Assembly (NCBI RefSeq): GCF_002075885.1
Contig: NZ_MDET01000060.1
Span: 97,311 to 161,310 of the forward strand
DNA: 64,000 nt
Direction of reading: 5' to 3'
Source of the DNA: Manganibacter manganicus
GTDB lineage: Bacteria > Pseudomonadota > Alphaproteobacteria > Rhizobiales > Rhizobiaceae
Below, one piece after another: positions 1 to 9,863 of this stretch. The position numbers were made by a program, and so were the translations under genes. Position 1 is the stretch's first letter; each line of letters begins with the position of its first letter. The notes below the pieces were generated by a model that was not told where the DNA came from, did not search any database, and was given only the letters and a program-made list of their open reading frames with translations.

Positions 1-180
1 ACATACCGCCGTTAACCATAGCTGTTCGCGCTTTTTTAGCCATTGGCGCACCACACTGGCGCCTGCCAAGACGACGATCTGGAACCGAAATCGAAAGGCG
101 GGCCGGTTGTGCGGGCATCACCGGGTGAATATGTGTTCAGAGGCGGGATGCCGGTCGAAATCAATCGAGTGCGAGCCTGA

Positions 181-1386
181 ATGAAGGTCGTTGAACGCTA
201 CATCATGCGGCGCGCGTTCCTGCTGTTTGTGGGCGCTTTGTGCTGGACACTTGCCATCGCGTGGACGACGCAGGTGCTCGCGCGCATAGACCTCGTCACC
301 GACAGCGGCCAGTCGGCGCTGGCCTTTTTCGAGGTGGCCGCCCTCATTATTCCGACGATCATTCCCATCGTCGTGCCGTTCGCCATGGCCGGTTCGGCGG
401 CACAGACGCTGAGCGTGATGAACGGCGATTCGGAACTGGTCGTCATCAGCGCCGCGGGCGCGTCGCGCTCCGTCATCGTCAAGCCGATCCTGATCCTGGC
501 GGTATTGGCGAGCTTGCTGAGTCTGTTCGTGCAGAATGGCGTCGAGCCCTATGCGCGCCAGCGCAATCGCGACCTTATCGCCAATTCGCGCGCCGATTTC
601 CTGTCCCTCGTCCTTCAGGAAGGCACGTTCCGCAAGATCGATGACGGCCTGTTCGTGCAGATCGGCGAACGGTTGCCCGGCGACCGGCTCGCCAGCATCT
701 TCGTCGCCGATTCACGCCAGCAGGGCACCGACCTCATCTATTACGCGAAATCCGGCGCGGTGATCGATCAGGACAAGGAGAAGGTTCTGCTGATGAATGA
801 CGGCGTCGTGCAGCGCAAGACGCTGAACGGCGACGTATCGGTCGTGCATTTCACGTCATATGCGTTCGATCTGTCGACCTTCGATGCCGACACGTCAGGC
901 GTCACCCTGCTGCCGAAGGACCGGACGACCAGTTATCTGCTCAATCCGGATCCGAACGACCCCAGATACCAGCGCGAACCCTACGCTTACAGCACCGAAC
1001 TGCACAAGCGATTCTCGGAATGGATGCTGCCCTTCGCCTTCGCGCTGATCGCGCTGGCGGTCGCGGGCGACGCGCGCTCGCACCGTGAGGCGCGCGTTCA
1101 CCCGCTGATCACGACGATCTGCATTACGCTCGTCGTGCGCTGGTTCGTCTTTTTCATCGAGGGCCAGGCCAAGACGCATCCATCCTACGCCTATGGCCTC
1201 TATGTGGTGCCGATCGCCACCTCGCTGATCGCGCTGTGGTTCATCGGCACCCAGAGGACCATGGAACTGCCGCGTGGATGGGCCGACGCCATTTCCTCCT
1301 TCGCGCAGCGCGTCAATGAGCGGTTGACCGCATTGAAGCTGCGCCTCAAGGCGCGCCTTACCGGCGCCGGCAAAGGAGCGGCATGA
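181..1386 (+). CDS. lptF: LPS export system permease LptF
   Basis: This is one of the two inner-membrane permeases of the LptB2FGC transporter, which extracts lipopolysaccharide from the inner membrane and passes it to the periplasmic bridge. The 401-residue protein has the YjgP/YjgQ layout: three N-terminal membrane segments (about 12-30, 50-72, 98-118), a periplasmic beta-rich domain (about 120-275) and three C-terminal segments (about 280-298, 310-328, 335-357). The length is normal for the family. The next gene starts inside this stop codon (ATGA overlap) and is the partner LptG, which settles the identity. The chosen start is the first ATG after an upstream stop; no strong Shine-Dalgarno site is visible, and a second ATG at 205 is possible. 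Confidence 0.93.
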   Translation: MKVVERYIMRRAFLLFVGALCWTLAIAWTTQVLARIDLVTDSGQSALAFFEVAALIIPTIIPIVVPFAMAGSAAQTLSVMNGDSELVVISAAGASRSVIVKPILILAVLASLLSLFVQNGVEPYARQRNRDLIANSRADFLSLVLQEGTFRKIDDGLFVQIGERLPGDRLASIFVADSRQQGTDLIYYAKSGAVIDQDKEKVLLMNDGVVQRKTLNGDVSVVHFTSYAFDLSTFDADTSGVTLLPKDRTTSYLLNPDPNDPRYQREPYAYSTELHKRFSEWMLPFAFALIALAVAGDARSHREARVHPLITTICITLVVRWFVFFIEGQAKTHPSYAYGLYVVPIATSLIALWFIGTQRTMELPRGWADAISSFAQRVNERLTALKLRLKARLTGAGKGAA

Positions 1387-2471
1387 TGGGCTGGACCCTC
1401 GGTCGTTATTTCTTTTTGCGCTATGCCGCCATCACGGCCTGGTTCTTCCTCGGCATATTCGCGCTGGTCTTCCTGATCGATTTCACCGAACTGACGAGCC
1501 GCATCTCCCGCCTGCCCGGCTTCACCTATCAGACCGGCCTCGCCATATCGGCGTTGCGCGTTCCCATGCTGATCCTCCAGGCCGTTCCCTTCATCGGCCT
1601 GTTCTCCGCCATGGCCACGCTGGTTTCGCTCAATCGCAAATATGAGCTGGTGATCGCCCGCTCCGCCGGCATTTCGGCCTGGCAGTTCCTGTTGCCGCCC
1701 TGCATCGGCGCGCTGCTGTTCGGCGTTGTCGCGGTGGGCATACTCAACCCGATTGCCGCGCATGGCTTCTCGCGCTCCGAGGAGATCGAAAGCATACTGC
1801 GCTCGGGCAAATCGAATACGGTGTCGGCCGACATCGCGCCGTGGCTGCGCCAGAAGACGAAATCGGGCGATACCATCATTGGCGCCCGCGCCATCCTGAA
1901 CCAGGGCCTGGTGATGGCCGACGCCACCTTCTTCAAGCTTGATTCGGACGGCGACATCGTCGAGCGCCAGGATGCCCGACGCGCAACTCTTCGCGACGGC
2001 TACTGGGAATTGCAGGATGTCCGGGTGATGGACAGCGACGGCAACGTGACCCGTGAGGAGACCGCCCGCGTCGCAACCGATCTGAAGCCGGAATTCGTCC
2101 AGGAGCGGCTGGCGCGGCCCGAAACGATCCCCTTCTACGATTTGCCGCAGAAGATCGAGGTTGCCCGTTCCTTCGGTCTCAAGGCAAATGCTTTCGCGAT
2201 GCAATTCGATTCGCTGGTGGCGCTGCCGTTCCTGCTTGTCGCCATGACGCTGATCGCGGCGACCGTCTCGATGCGTTTTGCGCGTATGGGGCAGTCCGCG
2301 ACGATGATTTTGGGTGGTGTCGTGGCGGGCTTTCTGCTTTATGTCGTGTCGGTTCTCGTCAAGGCATTCGGAATCGCGGGACTAGTGCCAACAATGGTAG
2401 CGGCATGGTTTCCGGTTGTCGTGGCGATGTTCTTTGGAGTAACTTTCCTGTTGTACAAGGAAGACGGCTAG
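1383..2471 (+). CDS. lptG: LPS export system permease LptG
   Basis: This is the second transmembrane subunit of the LPS extraction transporter, pairing with LptF. The 362 residues show the family architecture: three N-terminal membrane segments (about 9-33, 50-78, 95-120), a periplasmic jellyroll domain, and three C-terminal segments (about 275-357). It overlaps lptF by 4 bp and its TAG stop shares a base with the GTG start of lptD, so the three genes form one translationally coupled operon. Assignment of F versus G rests on order and on the shorter length. Confidence 0.93.
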   Translation: MMGWTLGRYFFLRYAAITAWFFLGIFALVFLIDFTELTSRISRLPGFTYQTGLAISALRVPMLILQAVPFIGLFSAMATLVSLNRKYELVIARSAGISAWQFLLPPCIGALLFGVVAVGILNPIAAHGFSRSEEIESILRSGKSNTVSADIAPWLRQKTKSGDTIIGARAILNQGLVMADATFFKLDSDGDIVERQDARRATLRDGYWELQDVRVMDSDGNVTREETARVATDLKPEFVQERLARPETIPFYDLPQKIEVARSFGLKANAFAMQFDSLVALPFLLVAMTLIAATVSMRFARMGQSATMILGGVVAGFLLYVVSVLVKAFGIAGLVPTMVAAWFPVVVAMFFGVTFLLYKEDG

Positions 2472-4894
2472 TGAGAGGGACGGTTTTTTACAACCGTGGG
2501 CCGACCCGGGGGGCGCTCCTGTGTGGAGTGAGCGCCTTGGCATGCCTGCTTGCCTTCGGTCTCTCCGGCCAGACGGCACTCGCGCAGGCGCTGCCGGATG
2601 TCAGCGACAGAGTGCCGTCCAATTCCCAGATGCTGCTGGAATCCGACACGCTCGTCTATGACAATGACAACCAGACTGTCACGGCTGTCGGCGGCGTGCA
2701 GATCGACTATGGCGGCAACCGGCTGGTCGCGCAGCGCGTCGAATACGATCGCAAGACCAAGCGCCTTGTCGCCAGCGGCGAGGTGCAGATCGTCCAGAGC
2801 GACGGCACCAAGATCAATTCCGACCATATCGACATCACCGACGACTTCGCCGACGGCTTCGTCAACGCGCTGCGCGTCGAAACGGTCGACAAGACCTATT
2901 TCGCCGCCGAAAGCGCAGAGCGCATGGGCGGCGTGCTGACCACGTTCCACAACGGCGTCTATACCGCCTGCGCGCCCTGCGAGGACAAACCCGACAGTGC
3001 GCCCATCTGGCGCATCAAGGCCCGCAAGATCATCTGGAACGGGCAGAAGCACACGGTACGCTTCCAGGATTCGAATTTCGAGTTCTTCGGCTTCCCGATC
3101 GCCTATCTGCCGGCCTTCGAGATTGCGGACCCGACGGTGAAGCGCAAGAGCGGCTTCCTGATCCCCAGCGTCACCTTCAACGACGATCTCGGCGTCGGCG
3201 TCGGCATTCCCTATTATTTCGCGCTTTCGCCGACCTACGACCTGACCGCCAAGGGAACCTATTATTCCAAGCAGGGCTTTCTCGGCGAGGCCGAGTGGCG
3301 CCAGCGTTTCAACAATGGCCAGTACACGCTCAAGATGGCCGGCATCAGCCAGAAGGATCCGGGCGCTCTTAAGGACGGCAACTACAGACCCGGCGGCTAT
3401 ACGGTCAACTCCGGTCCAAATGACGACCCGAACAAATTCCGCGGCATGATGGGCACGAAGGGCCGGTTCGCGATCAACGAGCGCTGGGATTTCGGCTGGG
3501 ATGTTCTGTTGCAGACCGACAAGAATTTCGCGCGCACCTACAAGATCGACGGCTACAACGATTACGTTTACCGTTCGGAAGTCTACCTGACCGGCCTCAA
3601 CGACCGGAATTATTTCGACCTGCGCGCCATGCATTTCGATGTGCAGGAAAATTATCTGGACAGCAGCACCGGCGCACGGAGTGACAAGCAACCCTGGGTT
3701 CTGCCGTCGCTGGACTATGCCTACATTCCCGACACGCCGCTGGCCGGCGGGCAACTCTCTTTAAACCTGAACGCCCGCCTGTTGCGCCGCGACGATCTGG
3801 ATAGCGTGCCGCATCGTATCCGTGGTCTTGAAGGCGAATCCGGCCGCATAACCGGCGAAGCCGAGTGGAAGCGCACCTTCATCACCGAAAACGGGTTGGT
3901 GATCACGCCGCTGCTCGCTTTCCAGGCCGACGCAGACTACGTCAATGCGTCGTCGGGATCGCTCACGGCGGTCAACAACATGGCGCTCAATTCCGATATT
4001 CAGCATGCCTATCCCGGCGTCGGCAATGACATGCGCTCCTCCTTCGCGCGCTATATGGCGACGCTGGGGCTGGAAATGCGCTGGCCGATCCTGTTCTCCG
4101 GCGTCCACTCCTCGCATGTCGTTGAGCCGATGGCGCAGCTTTTCGTGCGCCCCGACGAGCAATATGTCGGCGGCCTGGCCGTTCCGAACGAGGACGCGCA
4201 GAGCTTCGTCTTCGATGCCTCGACCCTGTTCGAGCGCGACAAGTTTTCCGGCTATGACCGCATCGAAGGCGGCACGCGCGCCAATGTCGGTGTGCGCTAC
4301 ACCGGCAGCTACGAGAATGGCTGGAGCACCCATGCCATATTCGGCCAATCCTACCAGATCGCCGGGCGCAATTCCTTCGCCTCGCCCGATCTCGTCAATG
4401 TCGGCATCGAATCCGGCCTTGAGGACGACGCGTCGGACTATGTCGGCCTGATCGGCGCCGCAAGCCCGTCCGGTTGGTCGGGTTCGCTCAGCGGCCGTTT
4501 CGGCGAACAGGATTTCGGCGTGCAGCGCATGGAAGCCAAGGTCGGCTATACCGGCAGGCCGGTCACGCTGACCGCCGGTTACGCCTTCATCCGGGCGCAG
4601 CCATTATACGGTTTCGCGGAGGACCGGCGCGAAGCCTCGCTGAACGGTTCTCTGCGGATCAACGACAATTGGCGTGTTTTCGGTTCGGGCACCTACGATC
4701 TGGAAACAAACGTTCTGGTCAGGGACGGGTTCGGATTCGGCTATGCCGACGAATGCTTCACCTATCTGATGACCTTCTCCGAAACCCGGAATCGCGAAGA
4801 CAGCAATGACAAGAGCCTGAATGTCGGCTTCAATATTTCCTTCCGGACGCTTGGCGATTTTGGCTCAAGCTCGTCGGCGATTGCACCGCAATAA
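2471..4894 (+). CDS. lptD: LPS-assembly outer-membrane protein LptD
   Basis: LptD is the outer-membrane barrel that inserts LPS into the outer leaflet. The frame is open further upstream, but the GTG at 2471 overlapping the lptG stop gives a proper signal peptide (hydrophobic stretch, then an Ala-Leu-Ala-Gln-Ala cleavage region near residue 38), with AAGGA about 8 bp upstream. Of the 807 residues, roughly 50-170 form an OstA/LptA-like domain and the rest the LptD barrel. Cysteines near residues 167 and 170 (a CxxC pair) and near 760 could form the inter-domain disulfides that LptD needs; this is inferred by analogy with E. coli. The neighbours lptF and lptG feed the same pathway. Confidence 0.93.
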   Translation: MRGTVFYNRGPTRGALLCGVSALACLLAFGLSGQTALAQALPDVSDRVPSNSQMLLESDTLVYDNDNQTVTAVGGVQIDYGGNRLVAQRVEYDRKTKRLVASGEVQIVQSDGTKINSDHIDITDDFADGFVNALRVETVDKTYFAAESAERMGGVLTTFHNGVYTACAPCEDKPDSAPIWRIKARKIIWNGQKHTVRFQDSNFEFFGFPIAYLPAFEIADPTVKRKSGFLIPSVTFNDDLGVGVGIPYYFALSPTYDLTAKGTYYSKQGFLGEAEWRQRFNNGQYTLKMAGISQKDPGALKDGNYRPGGYTVNSGPNDDPNKFRGMMGTKGRFAINERWDFGWDVLLQTDKNFARTYKIDGYNDYVYRSEVYLTGLNDRNYFDLRAMHFDVQENYLDSSTGARSDKQPWVLPSLDYAYIPDTPLAGGQLSLNLNARLLRRDDLDSVPHRIRGLEGESGRITGEAEWKRTFITENGLVITPLLAFQADADYVNASSGSLTAVNNMALNSDIQHAYPGVGNDMRSSFARYMATLGLEMRWPILFSGVHSSHVVEPMAQLFVRPDEQYVGGLAVPNEDAQSFVFDASTLFERDKFSGYDRIEGGTRANVGVRYTGSYENGWSTHAIFGQSYQIAGRNSFASPDLVNVGIESGLEDDASDYVGLIGAASPSGWSGSLSGRFGEQDFGVQRMEAKVGYTGRPVTLTAGYAFIRAQPLYGFAEDRREASLNGSLRINDNWRVFGSGTYDLETNVLVRDGFGFGYADECFTYLMTFSETRNREDSNDKSLNVGFNISFRTLGDFGSSSSAIAPQ

Positions 4895-4897
4895 ACC

Positions 4898-4918
4898 GCG
4901 GCGACATGGTTTCGCCGC
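4898..4918 (+). terminator. Stem-loop after lptD
   Basis: A 7-bp inverted repeat (GCGGCGA / TCGCCGC, loop of 7) begins 4 bases after the lptD stop codon. No T-run follows, so it may be only a 3' stabilising hairpin. Confidence 0.35.
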
Positions 4919-4966
4919 ATAGAATAGGCATGGACATGACAGTTCAGGCTGCATTAGGAGTGCCGT

Positions 4967-4999
4967 GCGTTCAGCCGAACGCATAATGGACACTATAAT
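4967..4999 (+). promoter_or_regulatory. Putative promoter with overlapping inverted repeat
   Basis: A perfect TATAAT at 4994-4999 lies about 97 bp upstream of the surA-like start. A perfect inverted repeat, GCGTTC-AGCC-GAACGC (4967-4982), covers the place where a -35 element would be. This looks like an operator on a separate promoter for the surA-pdxA-rsmA group. No good -35 hexamer is visible, so a regulated promoter is inferred. Confidence 0.4.
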
Positions 5000-5095
5000 G
5001 CTTTGACGGAGCATCGGAATAACCCGAAAACCGAACTTCACCTTTCGGCCCGATGCACTAAGCTCGTTTCACGGGAAGAATCGGGAATATCTTCG

Positions 5096-6031
5096 ATGAG
5101 GAAATACGCTTTTTGCGCGCGCTTCGCCTTTCTGGTTGCTTTCGCCGCGCTTCCGACCGTGGTGATCGCACCTCCGGTTCAGGCCAGCGAGATCAAGTAC
5201 ATCGTCAACGATATTCCGGTGACGAGCGGCGACATCAAGCACAGGGCCGCGTTCCTGCGCCTTCAGCACCGCAAGGGCGACGCCGCCCAGGAAATGATCG
5301 ATCAGGCTTTGAAGCTGGCGGAAGCCAAGCGGCTGGGCATTCGCATCAGCGACCAGCAGGTCGATGAGGCCTATGCGCGTTTCGCCGCCAACAACAAGAT
5401 GCAGTTGAAGCAACTCGACGGCGTGATGGCGCAATCCGGCGTGACCAGGGCACATTTCAAGGATTTCATCCGCGCCCAGATGGCCTGGAATCAGGCGCTC
5501 GGCGCGCGAGCCCGCGCCGAACAGGGCGGTGGCAACAATACCGGGCTGATGAACCCCCAGGAAGCCGTGCGGCGCATGCTGCAACAGGGCGGCACCAAAC
5601 CGTCGGCTACCGAATACATGCTCCAGCAGGTCATCTTTGTCGTACCGGCCTCGGAGCGCAATGCCATCCTCGGCAAACGCAAGCGCGAGGCCGAAGCGAT
5701 GCGCGCCCGCTTCAATGGCTGCAACACCACGCGCGAGTTCGCAAAGGGCCTGATCGACGTGACCGTGCGCGATCTCGGCCGTGTGCTTGCGCCCAAACTG
5801 CCGTCGGACTGGGCCGAACAGGTCAAGAAGACCAAGGCCGGATCCGCCACACCCGTTCGCGTCACCGACCGCGGCGTCGAATTCATCGGCGTATGCAGCG
5901 CGCGCGAGGTGTCGGACGACCGGGTTGCCGCTCTGGTTTTCGAGGCCGAAGGCGCCAAGGACGGCAATGACGCATTGGCAAAAAAATATCTGGGCGAGTT
6001 GAAGAAAGACGCCCGCATCGTGAAGCGCTGA
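5096..6031 (+). CDS. SurA-like periplasmic chaperone (SurA N-terminal domain)
   Basis: This is a predicted periplasmic folding factor for outer-membrane proteins, expected to assist LptD and other barrels. From the ATG at 5096 the 311-residue product has a signal peptide (about residues 1-30, ending Val-Gln-Ala-Ser) and a helical SurA-type N-terminal domain (a motif beginning YIVNDIPVTSGDI, then a long helical region to about 140). The C-terminal half is only weakly parvulin-like, so catalytic peptidyl-prolyl isomerase activity is uncertain. The frame extends upstream to 5003, but the signal peptide favours 5096. Its place between lptD and pdxA is the usual location of surA in alphaproteobacteria. 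Confidence 0.8.
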   Translation: MRKYAFCARFAFLVAFAALPTVVIAPPVQASEIKYIVNDIPVTSGDIKHRAAFLRLQHRKGDAAQEMIDQALKLAEAKRLGIRISDQQVDEAYARFAANNKMQLKQLDGVMAQSGVTRAHFKDFIRAQMAWNQALGARARAEQGGGNNTGLMNPQEAVRRMLQQGGTKPSATEYMLQQVIFVVPASERNAILGKRKREAEAMRARFNGCNTTREFAKGLIDVTVRDLGRVLAPKLPSDWAEQVKKTKAGSATPVRVTDRGVEFIGVCSAREVSDDRVAALVFEAEGAKDGNDALAKKYLGELKKDARIVKR

Positions 6032-6038
6032 CGGCGCA

Positions 6039-7067
6039 ATGCCGACGCCTGCCCTGCCGCTCGCTGTCAGCATCGGCGATCCTTCCGGCATTGGGCCGGA
6101 GATTGCCGTTGCCGCCTGGCAATTGCGCCGCGAAAAGGCTGTTCCCGCCTTCTACCTGCTCACCGATCCGGCCCTGGTTGCGGCGCGCTCCACCAGCATG
6201 GGCATGAATGTGCCGCTGGTCGAAACCGAACCGACGGATGCCATGCAGGTTTTTTCCGAGACCCTGCCCATCGTGCCGCTGGCCGCTCGCTTTCGCGACG
6301 CGCCGGGCCGGCCCGACCAGGCCAACGCCGCGGGCACCGTTGAAGCCATCGACCGTGCCGTGGCGGATTGCCTGACCGGGCGCGCGGCTGCCATCGTCAC
6401 CTGCCCGATCGCCAAGAAGCCGCTTTACGATGCCGGCTTCCGCTTTCCCGGCCACACCGAATATCTGGCGCACCTGGCCAAGCTGCATACCGGATCCGAC
6501 GCCAGACCGGTCATGTTGCTGGCCGGACCGGATCTGCGCACGGTGCCCGTCACCATCCATATTCCGCTGGCAGACGTGCCGCGCGCGCTCAGCACCGACC
6601 TCGTTGTCGAGACGGCGCGCATCACCACAGCCGACCTCAAGGCGCGTTTTGGCATCGAAAAGCCCCGGCTGGCGATTTCCGGCCTCAATCCGCATGCCGG
6701 CGAAGGCGGCGCCATGGGGCTTGAGGATCGCGAGACCGTCCAGCCGGCCATCGATATCCTGCGGGCTGAGGGTATCGACGCTTTCGGCCCCCTGCCCGCC
6801 GACACCATGTTCCACCCGCGCGCCCGCGCCAATTACGATGTCGCGTTGTGCATGTATCACGACCAGGCGCTGATCCCGGCCAAGGCGCTGGCTTTTGATG
6901 AGGCCGTCAATGTCACGCTGGGGCTTCCCTTCATCCGCACCTCGCCCGACCATGGCACGGCGTTCGACATTGCCGGCAAGGGCATCGCAAGGCCAGATAG
7001 CCTGATCGCCGCGCTCAAGCTGGCGCGCCGGCTGGCCGATGGCGCCCAAAAATCGCTTGCCGCATGA
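6039..7067 (+). CDS. pdxA: 4-hydroxythreonine-4-phosphate dehydrogenase
   Basis: This cytoplasmic enzyme oxidises 4-phosphohydroxy-L-threonine in the DXP-dependent pyridoxal 5'-phosphate pathway. The 342 residues are full length. The N-terminal SIGDPSGIGPE motif, the metal-site stretch around HTEYLAH, the HDQALIPAK segment and the SPDHGTAFDIAG motif are all present. It starts 8 bp after the surA-like gene and ends 12 bp before rsmA, consistent with one operon. This surA-pdxA-rsmA linkage is also seen in E. coli. Confidence 0.95.
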   Translation: MPTPALPLAVSIGDPSGIGPEIAVAAWQLRREKAVPAFYLLTDPALVAARSTSMGMNVPLVETEPTDAMQVFSETLPIVPLAARFRDAPGRPDQANAAGTVEAIDRAVADCLTGRAAAIVTCPIAKKPLYDAGFRFPGHTEYLAHLAKLHTGSDARPVMLLAGPDLRTVPVTIHIPLADVPRALSTDLVVETARITTADLKARFGIEKPRLAISGLNPHAGEGGAMGLEDRETVQPAIDILRAEGIDAFGPLPADTMFHPRARANYDVALCMYHDQALIPAKALAFDEAVNVTLGLPFIRTSPDHGTAFDIAGKGIARPDSLIAALKLARRLADGAQKSLAA

Positions 7068-7079
7068 GTTCAATGTCAA

Positions 7080-7904
7080 ATGAGCATTGATGGTTTGCCG
7101 CCTCTGCGCGACGTCATCGACAGGCACGGGCTACAGGCGAAAAAGGCGCTCGGCCAGAATTTCCTGCTCGACCTCAATCTCACCGGCAAGGTCGCGCGTG
7201 CCGCCGGTGACCTGACACATTCCACGGTGATCGAAATTGGCCCCGGACCCGGCGGCCTGACACGCGCGCTTCTGTTCAACGGTGCGCGGCGTGTCATCGC
7301 CATCGAGCGCGACGAACGCTGCCTCGGCGCGTTGACTGAAATCGCCGACCATTATCCCGATCGACTGCAAATCATTGCCGGCGACGCGCTGAAGACCGAT
7401 TTTGCCGCCCTTGCCGATGGCGAACCGGTCAGGATCGTCGCCAACCTGCCTTACAATATCGGCACGGAATTGCTGGTGCGCTGGCTGACGGTGGCTGAAT
7501 GGCCGCCCTTCTACGCATCGATGACGCTGATGTTCCAGCGCGAGGTTGCCGAGCGCATCGTGGCGAAGCCCGGCAGTTCGGCCTATGGCCGGCTCGGCGT
7601 TCTGGCCGGCTGGCGCTGTGAAGCGCGCATCGCCTTCGACGTGCCGCCGCAGGCCTTCACCCCACCGCCGAAGGTGACGTCCTCAGTCGTCCATCTCGTG
7701 CCACGAGCCAACCCGCTTGCGGCCGACGTGAAAACGCTTGGGCGCGTCACCGAAGCCGCCTTCGGCCAGCGCCGCAAGATGCTGCGCCAAAGCCTGAAAA
7801 GCATGGGCGGTGAAGCTTTGCTCACCCGCGTCGGCATCGATCCGACGCGCCGTGCCGAAACGCTCGATATCGAGGAGTTCGTGCGTCTGGCCAATGCGGT
7901 ATAA
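7080..7904 (+). CDS. rsmA: 16S rRNA (adenine1518/1519-N6)-dimethyltransferase
   Basis: RsmA (KsgA) dimethylates two adjacent adenosines in the 3'-terminal helix of 16S rRNA, a late checkpoint in 30S assembly. The 274 residues contain the N-terminal KKALGQNFLLD motif, the S-adenosylmethionine site (EIGPGPGGLTRAL) and the catalytic NLPYN motif. Length and motif order are typical. It follows pdxA by 12 bp. The ATG at 7080 was chosen because it directly precedes the conserved N-terminus. Confidence 0.96.
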   Translation: MSIDGLPPLRDVIDRHGLQAKKALGQNFLLDLNLTGKVARAAGDLTHSTVIEIGPGPGGLTRALLFNGARRVIAIERDERCLGALTEIADHYPDRLQIIAGDALKTDFAALADGEPVRIVANLPYNIGTELLVRWLTVAEWPPFYASMTLMFQREVAERIVAKPGSSAYGRLGVLAGWRCEARIAFDVPPQAFTPPPKVTSSVVHLVPRANPLAADVKTLGRVTEAAFGQRRKMLRQSLKSMGGEALLTRVGIDPTRRAETLDIEEFVRLANAV

Positions 7905-7996
7905 TACAACACGGCACATTGCGTTAGAGCGGCTGCCATCATCGTCTCGCGCCTGCAATGGCGCAAATCGCATTCGCAGGAAGCAGAAAGGCACGC

Positions 7997-9838
7997 ATGG
8001 CAGTCGAGGCGGCGGACAGCAATCTGATACAGGTGGTGGCGCTGCTGGCCGCCGGTGTGGTCGCCGTGCCTATCTTCAAGCGCATCGGCCTCGGCTCGAT
8101 CCTCGGCTATCTCACAGCCGGTCTGGTGATCGGCCCGTTCGGCCTGCGCGTCTTTTCCGAATCGGGCGCGATCCTGCATGTCGCCGAACTCGGCGTCGTC
8201 ATGTTCCTGTTCATCATCGGGCTGGAGATGCAGCCGTCGCGGCTTTGGGGGTTGCGGCGCGAAATCTTCGGCCTCGGCGCGCTTCAGGTCGGCGTATGCG
8301 GGTTGCTTCTGGGCACGCTCGGCTGGCTGGGCGGCTTTACCGTCGCCCAATCCGTCATTTCCGGCGCGGGCTTCGTGCTGACCTCGACGGCGATCGTCAT
8401 GCAGCTTCTGGAAGAGCGCGGCGACATTGCCACGCCGAAGGGGCAGCGCATCGTTTCGATCCTGCTGCTGGAAGACCTTGCCATCGTGCCGCTGCTGGCA
8501 CTGGTCGCCTTTCTGGCGCCAGGCGGGGTGGAAACCACCGTTTCAGAGCGCCTTGCCGAGATCGGCATCGGCATCGGCGCCATTGTCGGGCTGGTACTGG
8601 CCGGCCGCTACCTTCTCAATCCCTTCTTCCGCATCCTTGCCGACGCGCAGGCGCGCGAGGTGATGACGGCCGCCGCCCTGCTCGTGGTGCTGGGCTCGGC
8701 GCTGACCATGCAACTCAGCGGCCTTTCCATGGCCATGGGCGCATTTCTGGCCGGCGTGCTGCTTTCGGAATCGACATTCCGCCATCAGCTCGAAGCCGAT
8801 ATCGAACCATTCCGCGGCATATTGCTCGGCCTGTTTTTTCTGGCGGTCGGCATGACGCTCGACCTTCAGGTCGTCTGGGACAATTGGCAACTCATCGCCA
8901 TCTATGTCGTGGCCTATATGGTGATAAAGGCATTCGGCATCTATCTGGTCGCGCGCCTGTTGCACACCAGCCATCGCGAAGCGCTCGAACGGGCGGTGAT
9001 CATGGCGCAGGGCGGCGAATTCGCCTTCGTGCTCTATGCTTCCGCCGCCGCGGTCGGCATCATCGACAGCCGCGGCAACGCGATGCTGACGGCCATCATC
9101 ATCCTGTCCATGCTGCTGACCCCGCTTGCCATCGCCGTGCTGCGGCGGTTGACGCCGAGCGATGACAGGCAGTCAATGGAAGGCGTCGATGTCGCCGATG
9201 GGTTGACCGGCAGCGTGCTGATCATCGGCTTCGGCCGCTTCGGCCAGATCGCCAGCCAACCGCTCCTGTTGCGCGGCGTCGACGTCTCGATCATCGACAA
9301 CGATGTCGAGATGATCCAGGCCGCCGCCGATTTCGGCTTCAAGGTCTATTACGGCGACGGCACCCGGCTCGATATACTGCATGCCGCCGGCGCCGATCAG
9401 GCGCGCGCCGTGCTGATTTGCGTGGACAAGCCGGACGTCGCGGTTCGCATCGCCGAACTGCTCAAGGCCGAATTCCCGTTCCTTACCGTCATGGCGCGCG
9501 CCTATGATCGCGGCACGGCGCTGCAATTGATCCATGCCGGCATCGACTACCAGATCCGCGAAACCTTCGAATCCGCGCTTGTTTTCGGCGGCTCGACGCT
9601 GGAAGCACTGGGCGTCGATCCGGATACCGTAGCCGACGTCATTGAGGACGTGCGCCGCCGCGACGCCGCACGGCTGGAAATGCAGATTTCCGGCAATATC
9701 CATGACGGCCGCAACTTCCTGAAGGGCAATATCGCCACCCCGGTTCCCGCCCCTGTAACGCAGCCGCGCCGCCCCGGACAGGCCCTGAACGAAGAAACCG
9801 CCGGCATGCTCGGCAAGCAGGCGCCGGCAACCGATTGA
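7997..9838 (+). CDS. Kef-type monovalent cation/proton antiporter
   Basis: This inner-membrane CPA2 antiporter probably exchanges K+ for H+. Residues about 5-385 form a Na+/H+ exchanger domain with a dozen hydrophobic segments. This is followed by an RCK/TrkA-N nucleotide-binding domain whose Rossmann motif is IIGFGRFGQ, and an acidic or variable tail. The frame is open to 7958, but the ATG at 7997 has a good AAAGG ribosome site 6 bases upstream and begins right before the first membrane helix. The product has 613 residues. It resembles KefB/KefC, but no ancillary KefF/KefG gene is adjacent, so glutathione gating is not claimed. Confidence 0.88.
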   Translation: MAVEAADSNLIQVVALLAAGVVAVPIFKRIGLGSILGYLTAGLVIGPFGLRVFSESGAILHVAELGVVMFLFIIGLEMQPSRLWGLRREIFGLGALQVGVCGLLLGTLGWLGGFTVAQSVISGAGFVLTSTAIVMQLLEERGDIATPKGQRIVSILLLEDLAIVPLLALVAFLAPGGVETTVSERLAEIGIGIGAIVGLVLAGRYLLNPFFRILADAQAREVMTAAALLVVLGSALTMQLSGLSMAMGAFLAGVLLSESTFRHQLEADIEPFRGILLGLFFLAVGMTLDLQVVWDNWQLIAIYVVAYMVIKAFGIYLVARLLHTSHREALERAVIMAQGGEFAFVLYASAAAVGIIDSRGNAMLTAIIILSMLLTPLAIAVLRRLTPSDDRQSMEGVDVADGLTGSVLIIGFGRFGQIASQPLLLRGVDVSIIDNDVEMIQAAADFGFKVYYGDGTRLDILHAAGADQARAVLICVDKPDVAVRIAELLKAEFPFLTVMARAYDRGTALQLIHAGIDYQIRETFESALVFGGSTLEALGVDPDTVADVIEDVRRRDAARLEMQISGNIHDGRNFLKGNIATPVPAPVTQPRRPGQALNEETAGMLGKQAPATD

Positions 9839-9863
9839 AGCGACAGATTGAAGGAGAACGCCA

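Noticed and set aside
2468..3754. Minus-strand open frame of 428 codons across lptD
   Set aside because: Antisense shadow of lptD, with no recognisable domain and no plausible start.
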